Made by a program: the position numbers and the translations under genes. DNA of 64,000 nt from the NCBI RefSeq assembly GCF_000717915.1, contig NZ_JOCX01000012.1, positions 186,001 to 250,000 of the forward strand. The letters run 5' to 3'. A model generated the notes under the pieces. That model ran no database searches. It saw only the letters and a program-made list of their open reading frames with translations, and was not told the DNA's origin. Of this stretch, positions 35,925-43,517 are shown piece after piece; the stretch's first letter is position 1; each line of letters begins with the position of its first letter. Source of the DNA: Streptomyces sp. NRRL S-244 (lineage in GTDB: Bacteria; Actinomycetota; Actinomycetes; Streptomycetales; Streptomycetaceae).

Positions 35925-36935
35925 ATGCCGCAGCTGACCGACGAGGCCTTGTCCGAAGACGAGGGCGGCGGGCGGAGCACGTGGATGACCCCGCAGGAGT
36001 ACGGGGCTTCGCGGGCCGCGCTGTGGACCGGCGCGGTCGTCCTGGTCACCGACACCGACGGCCGGGTCCTCGTCCAGAGCGTCGACTATCGCCCCGACCG
36101 GCTGCTGCCCGGCGGCGCCGTGGACGCGGGCGAGGCCCCGTCCGCCGCCGCGGCCCGGGAGGTGCGCGAGGAGCTCGGCGTCGACGGCCGCTTCCCGCGC
36201 GGGCTCGCGGTGGACTGGATCCCGGCCGACACCCCGGGCATCCCGCCCGAGATGGGCTTCCCGGGGGAGATCCTGCACGTGTACGACGGCGGCACCTGGA
36301 CCCCGGACCGGATCGACGGGATCCGCCTCCCCGCCCAGGAGATCACCGGCATCCACTTCGCCGAACCCGCCGACCTGCCCGCCCTGATGGACCCGGGCGA
36401 CGCCCGCCGCGCCCTGTCGGCGCTGCGCGCCCGCATCAACGGCGGCGGCCCGGCCCTGCTGGAGGACGGCCGCCCCACCCTGCCGACCGCCCTGGACCTG
36501 CTCGGCGTCCTGCGCACCCGCCGCACCCCGCTCCACGGCACCTGGCACGCCGGCCCGGTACCGTCGGGGGTGCCCGTACGGGAGCCCGCGGCCTGGTTGT
36601 TCGCCCCCGACGGGCGGGTCCTGCTCCTGATCTCCCGAGCCACCGGCGGAGCCCACCTCCCGCCCCCGACGGCGGACTCCACCCCGCTCGGCCACCGCCA
36701 CGCCGACGGGGCGGCCCATCCCCGCACGGTGGGCCGCCTTCCCTCCCCTCCCCCGGCCGGGGACCCGGCGTACGCGCGCCTGCTGGCCACCCCCGAGCAG
36801 GTGCGCGAACTCGCCGACTGGGGCCCGGCCGGCCACGCCGAACTCGCCGCGGTCCACGAGGCCCGCACCCGCCTCTCCCTCCCGCCCCCGCCCCGCACCC
36901 CCCTCACCGAACTCCCGGAGGGCACCCGCGGGTGA
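35925..36935 (+). CDS. Nudix hydrolase with a long C-terminal extension, 336 aa
   Basis: The first ~155 residues form a Nudix domain (TGAVVLVTDTDGRVLVQS). Its complete Nudix box begins GGAVDAGE and continues to REVREELGV, with the glutamates that bind metal, so diphosphate hydrolysis is expected. Residues about 190-336 contain a second strand pattern (EPAAWLFAPDGRVLLLISR) resembling a degenerate Nudix fold without a box. The start is uncertain: GTG at 35910 and 35919 and ATG at 35925 are all in frame; CGGAG five bases before ATG 35925 decides. Substrate unknown. It is divergent from the VanW gene. Confidence 0.8.
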   Translation: MPQLTDEALSEDEGGGRSTWMTPQEYGASRAALWTGAVVLVTDTDGRVLVQSVDYRPDRLLPGGAVDAGEAPSAAAAREVREELGVDGRFPRGLAVDWIPADTPGIPPEMGFPGEILHVYDGGTWTPDRIDGIRLPAQEITGIHFAEPADLPALMDPGDARRALSALRARINGGGPALLEDGRPTLPTALDLLGVLRTRRTPLHGTWHAGPVPSGVPVREPAAWLFAPDGRVLLLISRATGGAHLPPPTADSTPLGHRHADGAAHPRTVGRLPSPPPAGDPAYARLLATPEQVRELADWGPAGHAELAAVHEARTRLSLPPPPRTPLTELPEGTRG

Positions 36936-36980
36936 CCGTACGGGGCGGCGCTGTCAGTGGCGCCTCGTAGCGTGACGGTC

Positions 36981-37607
36981 ATGGGATTCACCAGCGCCTG
37001 GTCGATCAGCAGCCACCCGGACTCCGTCATCGCGGAGTTCGCGCCCCGCCTTGCGCCGGCCCTCGAAGCCGACCGTTCGGATCCGGCGGCCCGCCGCCGC
37101 TGGGCGGCCTGGCAGCGCTCCCCGCTGCCGGACCACCGCACCTGGCACGCCGATCGGGCACACGCCGAGGCCATCGACTCTTTCCGGACCCTGACCCGGC
37201 CCGGCGAGCGTGTCGACGACGCCTGCAACGGCATCACCGACCCCGGGTTCCATGTCATGGAGGACCTCTGGGAGCCCGGGCCGGACCCGGCCGACATGTT
37301 CGTCTCCGTGCACAGAAAGGACTACGCGGTCGCCGCCCTGTTCCACGCCATGGGCCCGTACCGGGCCGCCCTGTTGCCCGGCTGGTGCGGAAACGTGCTC
37401 CTCACCGCGGCCGAGGTCCGCCGGACGCTGCCGCGCGTGGAACGGGCACTGACCTTCACCGCCGAGGAGCAGGCCCGTGTCGGCGACCGGGACTGGCTGG
37501 ACTACGGCGCCCGCGAGGAACACGTCACCGACGGCCCCCTCCGCGTCTGGCGGGCGGCCGCCGCAGCGGGACGCGGGCTCTGCGCGGTCGCGCTGCACAT
37601 CTACTGA
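36981..37607 (+). CDS. Hypothetical protein, 208 aa
   Basis: Soluble 208-residue protein starting MGFTSAWSISSHPDSVIAEF, rich in Trp, Asp and Arg, with no signal peptide or known catalytic motif. Two regions look structured: a helical N-terminal half and a C-terminal half (PYRAALLPGWCGNVLLTAAE, VGDRDWLDYGAREEHVT). It lies 45 bp after the Nudix gene on the same strand and its stop codon overlaps the first ATG of a repeat. Not recognised. Confidence 0.65.
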   Translation: MGFTSAWSISSHPDSVIAEFAPRLAPALEADRSDPAARRRWAAWQRSPLPDHRTWHADRAHAEAIDSFRTLTRPGERVDDACNGITDPGFHVMEDLWEPGPDPADMFVSVHRKDYAVAALFHAMGPYRAALLPGWCGNVLLTAAEVRRTLPRVERALTFTAEEQARVGDRDWLDYGAREEHVTDGPLRVWRAAAAAGRGLCAVALHIY

Positions 37608-37651
37608 TGACCGCCATGACCGCCATGACCGCCATGACCGCGATGACCGCA
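37607..37651 (+). repeat. Five tandem copies of ATGACCGCC
   Basis: Three identical 9-bp units and two final variants (ATGACCGCG, ATGACCGCA). The first ATG overlaps the stop codon of the gene ending at 37607. The units are in frame and would encode (Met-Thr-Ala)5 at the start of a short frame (37607-37750) that overlaps the next gene. Confidence 0.85.
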
Positions 37652-37725
37652 CTGCCGCAGGCCGGTCGCCGGGGGGAGGCACCCCTGGGCATCGGGTGTT
37701 CAGCCGGGTCGTGTGGAATGGGCGC

Positions 37726-38220
37726 ATGGGGAGAAGCGAGAACCACATAGGGGCCGATTCCACGGCCACCGTGCCCGAGCACTGGCGTTACGGGCGCCAC
37801 CTCGAGGCCCTGGCCGCCGCGGCCCTCGGGGCGGGCGAGGCCGACGCCGTGGCCGACGTACTGCGCGATCGCGACCCGGTGATGGCCGAGAGCGCGGTGG
37901 TCACCCACCTCGACCGCCGCGCCGCCCAACTGCTGACCGATCCGCGGTTCCCCGGCTGGGCCCGCGCCATGGGCACCGCGATCGGCGCCCGCGCCTTCCC
38001 GGCCCGCCGGCTCCGCGAGTGGATCCTGCTGAAGGCGATCACCGACGGCGAGCCGTGGTCCGCGGCCGAGCTCACCGCCGCCTCCGACTGGTGCCAGCGC
38101 ACCGCCGCCCAGTCGCTGGGCTCATACGAGGCCCTCGACGTCCTCGCCGCCACCGCCCGCACCCACCGCGTGCGCAGCGCCGCCGCCGCGCGCCTGCGCC
38201 GCCGGAACGTCACGGGCTGA
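37726..38220 (+). CDS. Hypothetical helical protein, 164 aa
   Basis: All-alpha soluble protein beginning MGRSENHIGADSTATVPEHW. It is built of Ala/Arg/Leu-rich helices (LEALAAAALGAGEADAVADV, RLREWILLKAITDGEPW, TAASDWCQRTAAQSLGSYE), which suggest a HEAT-like or tetratricopeptide-like bundle. No catalytic motif and no membrane segment. The ATG lies in the ATG-rich stretch that follows the 9-bp repeat, and its ribosome site (GGAATGGGCGC) is poor. Function unknown. Confidence 0.65.
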   Translation: MGRSENHIGADSTATVPEHWRYGRHLEALAAAALGAGEADAVADVLRDRDPVMAESAVVTHLDRRAAQLLTDPRFPGWARAMGTAIGARAFPARRLREWILLKAITDGEPWSAAELTAASDWCQRTAAQSLGSYEALDVLAATARTHRVRSAAAARLRRRNVTG

Positions 38221-38235
38221 GCCCGGCAGGCAGCC

Positions 38236-38283
38236 CGGCGGGAGGTTCGGCGGGAGGTGCGGCGGGAGGTCCGGCGGGAAGCC
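38236..38283. repeat. Four tandem 12-bp units (CGGCGGGAGGTN)
   Basis: Units at 38236, 38248, 38260 and 38272; the last is degenerate (CGGCGGGAAGCC). Intergenic, 16 bp after a stop codon and about 170 bp before the methyltransferase gene. Confidence 0.8.
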
Positions 38284-38449
38284 GCACGGGAAGAAAGGGG
38301 TAATCCGGAGCAAGAGGGGAAGGCGGCGGCAGCGGTTCTATCCGCTTCGCACAGAGTCTCGTCACACGGCCGTTCGGGGGTTTAAAGTCTGCCTACCTGG
38401 CCGGGTATCAGCGTTGATTCCGATGCCGTTCCACTGGAGGCTGCTCTCC

Positions 38450-39394
38450 GTGTCGCACGTTTCCCAAGCTCCCGTCACCACCCCCGACGGCGAGCCGGCC
38501 CCGCCCGCACCCACCGCGTACGACCAGGTCAACGGTTGGTTCTCGGGCTATGACCAGGTGCTCTTCGACTGGTTCCTGAGCCGCCGCAGCGGTGCGGAGG
38601 AGAAGCCGGGCGATCTTCTCGAACTCGGCGCGTTCATGGGGAAGAGCGCGATCTTCCTCGGGGGGTACCTGAGGGAGGGCGAGGAGTTCACCGTCTGCGA
38701 CCTCTTCGACTCGCCCGCGCCGGACGACTCCAATCTCGCCGAGATGCAGGACTCGTACCCCACGCTCACCCGCCGCGGCTTCGAGACGAACTACCTGGCC
38801 TTCCGCGAGGCGCTCCCCACGATCATCCAGGCGCCGACCTTCGTCGTCGCCGACCGGGTGCGCCCGGCGAGCTGCCGGTTCGTCCACATCGACGCCTCGC
38901 ACCTCTACGAGCACGTCGTCCAGGACATCGCGTCCTCGCGCGTCGTGGCGGCCCCGGGCGCGGTCGTCGTCTTCGACGACTACCGCTCCGAGCACTGCCC
39001 GGGCGTGGCCGCCGCGGTCTGGGGCGCGGTGGCCACCGGCGAGCTGCACCTCATCTGCGTCTCGGCGTCGAAGCTGTACGCGACCTGGGACGACGCGGCG
39101 CCGTACCAGGCGGAGCTGCTCACCTGGCTGGAAGGCCGCAACGACCTGTGGCACGGGGTGGACCTCGTGGCCGGCCAGTCGCTGGTCCGCATCGGTGACG
39201 AGGGGGCCGTCCCGCCGGCGCCCCCGCAGCCGCTGCGTCCGGCGCCCGAGCCCGTCGCGGCGCCCGTGCAGCAGCCGGGGCACCAGCGCGGACCCCGCCC
39301 GCGGGCCGGCACGGCCTGGCGCAGGCTGGCCAAGGACCTGCTCCCGCCGGTGGTCACCCGCGCGATCGTGGCCTGGCGGCGGCGCCACCGCTGA
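38450..39394 (+). CDS. Class I SAM-dependent methyltransferase (Methyltransf_24 type), 314 aa
   Basis: Cytosolic methyltransferase. The SAM-binding motif I is DLLELGAFMGKSAIFLGGYL. The acidic end of the second strand is FTVCDLFDSP. Motif IV-like CRFVHIDASHLYEHVVQDI with the HIDASH signature is typical of the sugar/cephalosporin-hydroxylase-like Methyltransf_24 group, followed by VVFDDYRSEHCPGV. The GTG at 38450 is fixed by GGAGG nine bases upstream. The C-terminal ~60 residues are Pro-rich and then basic (RAIVAWRRRHR). Acceptor unknown; relatives act on sugars or small molecules. Confidence 0.82.
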   Translation: MSHVSQAPVTTPDGEPAPPAPTAYDQVNGWFSGYDQVLFDWFLSRRSGAEEKPGDLLELGAFMGKSAIFLGGYLREGEEFTVCDLFDSPAPDDSNLAEMQDSYPTLTRRGFETNYLAFREALPTIIQAPTFVVADRVRPASCRFVHIDASHLYEHVVQDIASSRVVAAPGAVVVFDDYRSEHCPGVAAAVWGAVATGELHLICVSASKLYATWDDAAPYQAELLTWLEGRNDLWHGVDLVAGQSLVRIGDEGAVPPAPPQPLRPAPEPVAAPVQQPGHQRGPRPRAGTAWRRLAKDLLPPVVTRAIVAWRRRHR

Positions 39395-39437
39395 CCGGCC
39401 GCCCGCGCCCGCATCCGTATGTGGTCCGTGCGGGTAC

Positions 39438-39468
39438 GGTGCCGGTCCCCTTGCCGGGGGCCGGCACC
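39438..39468. terminator. Bidirectional hairpin terminator
   Basis: GGTGCCGGTCCCC and GGGGGCCGGCACC (13 bp, one wobble) around TTGCC, between the convergent methyltransferase and DEAD-box genes. Confidence 0.7.
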
Positions 39469-39485
39469 GGCACGTCCGGACCGCG

Positions 39486-40985
39486 TCAGCCGCCCCTGCG
39501 GACCCGGGCCGCGCGGCGCGCCTCGGCGAGCTTCCGGGCCTCCGAGGTCTTGCGGGACTCCTTGCCCGCCCCCGGCCGGCCCGGACGCGTGCCGATCCCG
39601 CGGAAGCCGAGGTCCGAGCCCGAGGGCCGGCCCTTGGCGTCGGTCGGCTCGGCGCCCGCCAGCGGCACGCCGGACGGGGCCTTGGCCCCGGTGATCCGGC
39701 TCAGCGCGGCCTCGCCGGAGCGGACCTGGGTGGTGGTCGGCCGGATCTTGGCCTCGGCCATCAGCCGGACCATGTCCCGGCGCTGGTTCGGGGTGACCAG
39801 GGTGACGACCTTGCCGGACTCGCCGGCACGGGCGGTACGGCCGCCCCGGTGCAGGTAGTCCTTGTGGTCGGCCGGCGGGTCCACGTTCACGACGAGGTCC
39901 AGGTCGTCGATGTGGATGCCGCGCGCGGCGACGTTCGTCGCGACGAGGACCGTGACGGCCCCGGTCTTGAACTGCGCGAGCGTGCGCGTGCGCTGCGGCT
40001 GCGATTTGCCGCTGTGCAGCCCTTCCGCCCGTACGCCCATGGCCCGCAGGTGTTTCACGAACTGGTCCACGCCGTGCTTGGTGTCCAGGAACATCAGCAC
40101 CCGGCCCTCGCGCGCCGCGATCTCGGTGGCGGCCGAGTACTTGTCGGCGGAGTGGATGTGCAGCACGTGGTGGTCCATCGTGCTCACCGAGGCCGCCGAC
40201 GGGTCCACGGTGTGGGAGACGGGGTCCTTCAGGTAGCTGCGGACGAGCTGGTCCACATTGCGGTCCAGGGTGGCCGAGAACAGCATCCGCTGCCCGGCGT
40301 GGTGCACCTGGTCCAGGATCTCGGTGACCTGCGGCATGAAGCCCATGTCGCACATCTGGTCGGCCTCGTCGAGGACGGTGATCTTCACCCGCTCCAGGTG
40401 GACGTCGCGCCGCCCGACCAGGTCGCTGAGGCGCCCGGGGGTGGCCACGACGACCTCGGCGCCGGTGCGCAGCGCGCTCACCTGCTTGCCGATCGACAGC
40501 CCGCCCACCACCGTGGCCATCCGCAGCTCCAGGGCCTGCGCGTACGGAGTCAGCGCCTCGGTCACCTGCTGCGCCAGCTCGCGCGTCGGTACGAGGACCA
40601 GGGCCAGTGGGCGCTTCGGATCGGCCTTGCGGCCCGCGGTGCGCGCCAGCAGCGCCAGGCCGAAGGCCAGGGTCTTGCCGGAGCCCGTCCGGCCGCGGCC
40701 GAGGATGTCCCGGCCGGCCAGGGAGTTGGGGAGCGTGGCCGCCTGGATGGGGAACGGCTCCGTCACCCCCAGGTCGGTCATCGTCTTCACCAGCTCACGG
40801 GGCAGGTCGAGCTCGGAGAAGGCCGCCACCGGCGGGAGCGCCGGCTCGACCGTCTTCGGCATCGCGAACTCGCCCTGCAGGGGGGCGGTCCGGGGGGTCT
40901 TGCCGCCCGACTTCGCACCGCCCTTGGGGCCTGCCTTGGCTCCGGCCTTGATGCCGAAGCGCCCGTGAACCGACGGGTTCTTCAT
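39486..40985 (-). CDS. DEAD-box RNA helicase, 499 aa
   Basis: ATP-dependent RNA helicase with both RecA-like domains intact: Q-motif region FPIQAATLPNSL, motif I GRGRTGSGKT, Ia PTRELA, Ib TPGRLSDL, motif II DEAD in VLDEADQMCDMGF, motif III SAT, motif V VATNVAARGIHI and motif VI HRGGRTARAG. The ~40-residue N-terminus is Lys/Gly-rich and the C-terminal ~80 residues are basic and disordered, as in RhlE-like bacterial helicases that act on structured RNA. Its role in ribosome assembly or RNA decay is inferred. It is monocistronic. Confidence 0.93.
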   Translation of the reverse strand: MKNPSVHGRFGIKAGAKAGPKGGAKSGGKTPRTAPLQGEFAMPKTVEPALPPVAAFSELDLPRELVKTMTDLGVTEPFPIQAATLPNSLAGRDILGRGRTGSGKTLAFGLALLARTAGRKADPKRPLALVLVPTRELAQQVTEALTPYAQALELRMATVVGGLSIGKQVSALRTGAEVVVATPGRLSDLVGRRDVHLERVKITVLDEADQMCDMGFMPQVTEILDQVHHAGQRMLFSATLDRNVDQLVRSYLKDPVSHTVDPSAASVSTMDHHVLHIHSADKYSAATEIAAREGRVLMFLDTKHGVDQFVKHLRAMGVRAEGLHSGKSQPQRTRTLAQFKTGAVTVLVATNVAARGIHIDDLDLVVNVDPPADHKDYLHRGGRTARAGESGKVVTLVTPNQRRDMVRLMAEAKIRPTTTQVRSGEAALSRITGAKAPSGVPLAGAEPTDAKGRPSGSDLGFRGIGTRPGRPGAGKESRKTSEARKLAEARRAARVRRGG

Positions 40986-41069
40986 GCAGAACCTTCCGTG
41001 AGACGTGAAAAGTCGAATTTTACCATCGGGGCCGCGGTGCCACGGGGGTGCTATGGCACCTCGTGGGCG

Positions 41070-41564
41070 CTACGGCGCCTCGGGGCCGAGCCGCCCGCTC
41101 CGCACCTCGGCGAGATGGGCCGTGATCTCGACCGTCGCCCGCGCGAACCAGTCGGCGATGACGGCGATCTCGTCGGGGGAGTACTCGGCGAACACCGCGC
41201 CGAGGCGGGCGTAGAAGGGCTCGTACACGGCGAAGACACGGGCCGTGGCCGCCGGGTCGGCCACCACGCGCACCCGGCGCCGGTCCGCGGGATCCGGCTG
41301 CCGGCGGGCGTATCCGGCCCGCTCCAGGCGGTTGAGCACCCCGGTCACGGCGCCGGTGGTCAGGTTCGTGAGCTCCGCGAGGTCCCCGGCGCCCAGCGGG
41401 GCGTCCCCGGCTCCCAGGATGTGGCCCAGGCAGGTCAGGTCGGTGACGTTCAGCCCGAGCAGCTGCGCGACTTCCTGCTGGCCGATGAGGCCCAGCGCGA
41501 CGTACCGGTCCATGCGCGACAGCGCCTCCTGGGCCGTGGCCGCGGGGCGGGACTTGCCCTGCAC
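41070..41564 (-). CDS. MarR-family transcriptional regulator, 164 aa
   Basis: Winged-helix dimer. The DNA-binding part is ELTNLTTGAVTGVLNRLERA, then the wing RRQPDPADRRRVRVV, the classical MarR wing. The GTG at 41564 has AAGGAG eight bases upstream. The gene is divergent from the small membrane-protein gene at 41673, and three TTAG-type half-sites lie between them (41575-41595), so autoregulation is likely. The absence of a conserved Cys argues against thiol-redox sensing; the ligand is unknown. Confidence 0.88.
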   Translation of the reverse strand: MQGKSRPAATAQEALSRMDRYVALGLIGQQEVAQLLGLNVTDLTCLGHILGAGDAPLGAGDLAELTNLTTGAVTGVLNRLERAGYARRQPDPADRRRVRVVADPAATARVFAVYEPFYARLGAVFAEYSPDEIAVIADWFARATVEITAHLAEVRSGRLGPEAP

Positions 41565-41574
41565 GCAGATACTC

Positions 41575-41595
41575 CTTAGTGTCTAAGTAACTTAG
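41575..41595. promoter_or_regulatory. MarR operator: three alternating CTTAG/CTAAG half-sites
   Basis: CTTAG (41575-41579), CTAAG (41583-41587) and CTTAG (41591-41595), each separated by three bases, form two overlapping perfect palindromes sharing the middle half-site. They lie immediately upstream of the MarR ribosome site. A further CTAAG lies at about 41620. Confidence 0.65.
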
Positions 41596-41672
41596 CTTGT
41601 GAGATGCTTATCTTGTTCACTAAGGCATCTCGCCGTACGAGCCTACTGCCGCCCGTCCGTCAGGGGAGAATC

Positions 41673-42056
41673 ATGAGCGCGCACGGAGACGTCGACATGG
41701 GTCACACGGTCGCCGGCTGGACCGGCACCGCCCTGGCCCTGCTGGGCTGTACCGGAGCCGGGGTCGCCCTGTGCGTGGCCTGGGCCCCCGGGATCTGGTT
41801 CGGCCTCGGCCTCGTCGCGGTGGCCGGACTCGTCACCTGGGTCCTGCACCTCGCCGGCTGGGGCAAGCCCGGCGGTCCCCGCCCCCGCGCCGAGTGGGAC
41901 TGGCGCACCAGGGACACCGCCGCGCTGTCCGGGCACGCGCACTGCCTGGGCTGCCGGGCCGCCGGACCGCGCCGAGCCGCGGCGGCGGCCCCTCGGCCGG
42001 TTCCCGCCGAGTCGGGCGGTCATGAGTTCGAACCTGCCCCGGTTGGCCGTGCCTGA
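41673..42056 (+). CDS. Small two-helix membrane protein (HGxxPAAW-like), 127 aa
   Basis: Two hydrophobic helices follow a His-rich start (VDMGHTVAGWTGTALALLG and GIWFGLGLVAVAGLVTWVLH), resembling the actinobacterial HGxxPAAW family with a degenerate motif (GHTVAGW). The tail is basic with CLGC. GGGGAG precedes the ATG. Role unknown. It is probably controlled by the divergent MarR protein. Confidence 0.65.
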   Translation: MSAHGDVDMGHTVAGWTGTALALLGCTGAGVALCVAWAPGIWFGLGLVAVAGLVTWVLHLAGWGKPGGPRPRAEWDWRTRDTAALSGHAHCLGCRAAGPRRAAAAAPRPVPAESGGHEFEPAPVGRA

Positions 42057-42143
42057 GGTGTGGTGGGAGTGACGGACGGGCAGGATTGGGACGGTTGCAC
42101 CGCACGTGTGGCCCGCGTGGAACGTTGAGAAGGATCAGTACTG

Positions 42144-42350
42144 ATGGCAACAGGCACCGTGAAGTGGTTCAACTCGGAGAAGGGGTTCGGCTTCATCCAG
42201 CAGGACGACGGCGGCCCCGACGTGTTCGTGCACTTCTCCGCCATCCAGACCACCGGATTCAAGGAGCTGCAGGAAGGCGCGAAGGTCGAGTTCGACGTCA
42301 CCCAGGGCCCCAAGGGCCCGCAGGCGGAGAACGTGGTTCCTATCGGGTGA
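42144..42350 (+). CDS. Cold-shock domain protein (CspA family), 68 aa
   Basis: Single cold-shock OB domain that binds single-stranded RNA or DNA. RNP-1 (KGFGFI) and RNP-2 (VFVHFS) are intact, with the usual start [17 protein letters not shown]. Length is typical (68). The ribosome site is AAGGA and the leader is long, as in many csp genes. A strong terminator follows. Probably an RNA chaperone; whether it is cold-inducible cannot be read from the sequence. Confidence 0.95.
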   Translation: MATGTVKWFNSEKGFGFIQQDDGGPDVFVHFSAIQTTGFKELQEGAKVEFDVTQGPKGPQAENVVPIG

Positions 42351-42403
42351 CGCCGCTTTCGGTGACGCCGCTTTGACGCCACTTCACGAGCCCAGCCCGT
42401 GAC

Positions 42404-42436
42404 ATGAGCCCCGCCGGTCGGTCCGGCGGGGCTCAT
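42404..42436. terminator. Strong hairpin terminator after the cold-shock gene
   Basis: ATGAGCCCCGCCGG pairs perfectly with CCGGCGGGGCTCAT (14 bp) around TCGGT. It lies between the convergent csp and TetR genes. Confidence 0.85.
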
Positions 42437-42452
42437 GGCTGTCCGTCCTGGA

Positions 42453-43031
42453 TCACGGCGCCGGCCGGGAGCCCGCGCGGTGCAGGGCCAGCAGCAGCGG
42501 CCAGAGGTGGTCCGCCAGTTCCGCGGGGGAACCCGGGACGCTGCCGTGCAGCCAGTCGGCGAGGATCCCGGTGAACGCGGCGGCCACCGCCGAGGCCACC
42601 AGGTCGGCGTGAGGGGCGCCGGCCGCCGCGCGCTCGGCGCGGGCCCGGGCGCGCAGCTCCCGGTGGAGCCGCTCGCCGAGCGGGCCGCCGCCGCCCGGCA
42701 GGAGCAGGGTGCGGTACAGGGCCGCGTGCGCGGCGGCGTCGGCGAGGAAACCGGCCAGCGCGGCCGGGGGCCGGGCCGGGGCCCGGGCCCCGGGCTCCGT
42801 CTGCCAGGCGTGCAGGGCGTCGACCGCCGCGTGCACGACATCGGCGCAGGCGTCGACGGCCAGCGCCGGGAGGTCCTCGTAGTGCAGGTAGAACGTGGCG
42901 CGGCCGACCCCGGCCCGGCGGGCCACCGCCGAGACGCTGACCTCCCCGAGCGGCCGGTCCGCGCACTCGGCGAGGAGGCTCTCGCGCAGCCGGGCCTTGG
43001 TGCGGGCGGTGCGCGGGTCCTCCGGGCTCAC
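42453..43031 (-). CDS. TetR-family transcriptional regulator, 192 aa
   Basis: The N-terminal helix-turn-helix (RLRESLLAECADRPLGEVSV, AVARRAGVGRATFYLHYED) is a standard TetR head. The rest is an all-helical ligand pocket with no recognisable specificity. The GTG start at 43031 overlaps the stop of the DUF1304 gene by GTGA, so both are made from one transcript. A palindrome in front of that operon (43426-43451) is the likely operator. Relatives repress the gene they are coupled to. Confidence 0.88.
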   Translation of the reverse strand: MSPEDPRTARTKARLRESLLAECADRPLGEVSVSAVARRAGVGRATFYLHYEDLPALAVDACADVVHAAVDALHAWQTEPGARAPARPPAALAGFLADAAAHAALYRTLLLPGGGGPLGERLHRELRARARAERAAAGAPHADLVASAVAAAFTGILADWLHGSVPGSPAELADHLWPLLLALHRAGSRPAP

Positions 43032-43381
43032 GCGGCCAGCAGCGCCGCGCCGAGGGCGAGGGCGCCGGGCAGTGCCTGGGCGACGAGGATGCGGCGGTTG
43101 GCGGTCGCGCCCCCGTACAGCCCGGCGACGATCACGCAGACGAGGAAGAAGACCTGCGTGGCGAGCGAGTCGATGACCAGCGACCAGACCAGGCCGGCGG
43201 CCAGGAAGCCGTTGTAGAGGCCCTGGTTGGCGGCGAGCGGCGCGGTGCGGCGGGCGAGGTCCTCGTCGAAGCCCGACAGGGCCCGGCCGGGCGGCCGCTG
43301 CCACAGGAACATCTCCAGGACCAGGAAGTACACGTGCAGGGCGGCGACGACACCTATGAGGACCTGAGCGACCGTGTGCAC
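43028..43381 (-). CDS. DUF1304-family membrane protein, 117 aa
   Basis: Four hydrophobic helices (TVAQVLIGVVAALHVYFLVL, NQGLYNGFLAAGLVWSL, VFFLVCVIVAGLYGG, ALPGALALGAALLAA) with the DUF1304 signature around NQGLYNGFLA. The GTG at 43381 is preferred because GGAGG lies five bases before it. First gene of a two-gene operon with the TetR regulator. Function unknown; the TetR coupling suggests a small efflux or stress-type membrane protein. Confidence 0.82.
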   Translation of the reverse strand: MHTVAQVLIGVVAALHVYFLVLEMFLWQRPPGRALSGFDEDLARRTAPLAANQGLYNGFLAAGLVWSLVIDSLATQVFFLVCVIVAGLYGGATANRRILVAQALPGALALGAALLAA

Positions 43382-43425
43382 GGCCACCTCCGTTTCGCGG
43401 GCTGGTGGAGCAGCGTCAGCGGGCA

Positions 43426-43451
43426 ACTTCCTGGACAACTGTACAGGAAGT
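43426..43451. promoter_or_regulatory. Palindrome upstream of the DUF1304-TetR operon
   Basis: ACTTCCTG and CAGGAAGT are perfect 8-bp arms around GACAACTGTA. The site starts 45 bp before the DUF1304 start, fitting a TetR operator over the promoter. Confidence 0.6.
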
Positions 43452-43517
43452 CGTGGTGGCCGGCCGCCCGGCCGGCGGTCGTGAGTTCACCCGGTCGGGC
43501 GCGGCTACGCTGGCCGC

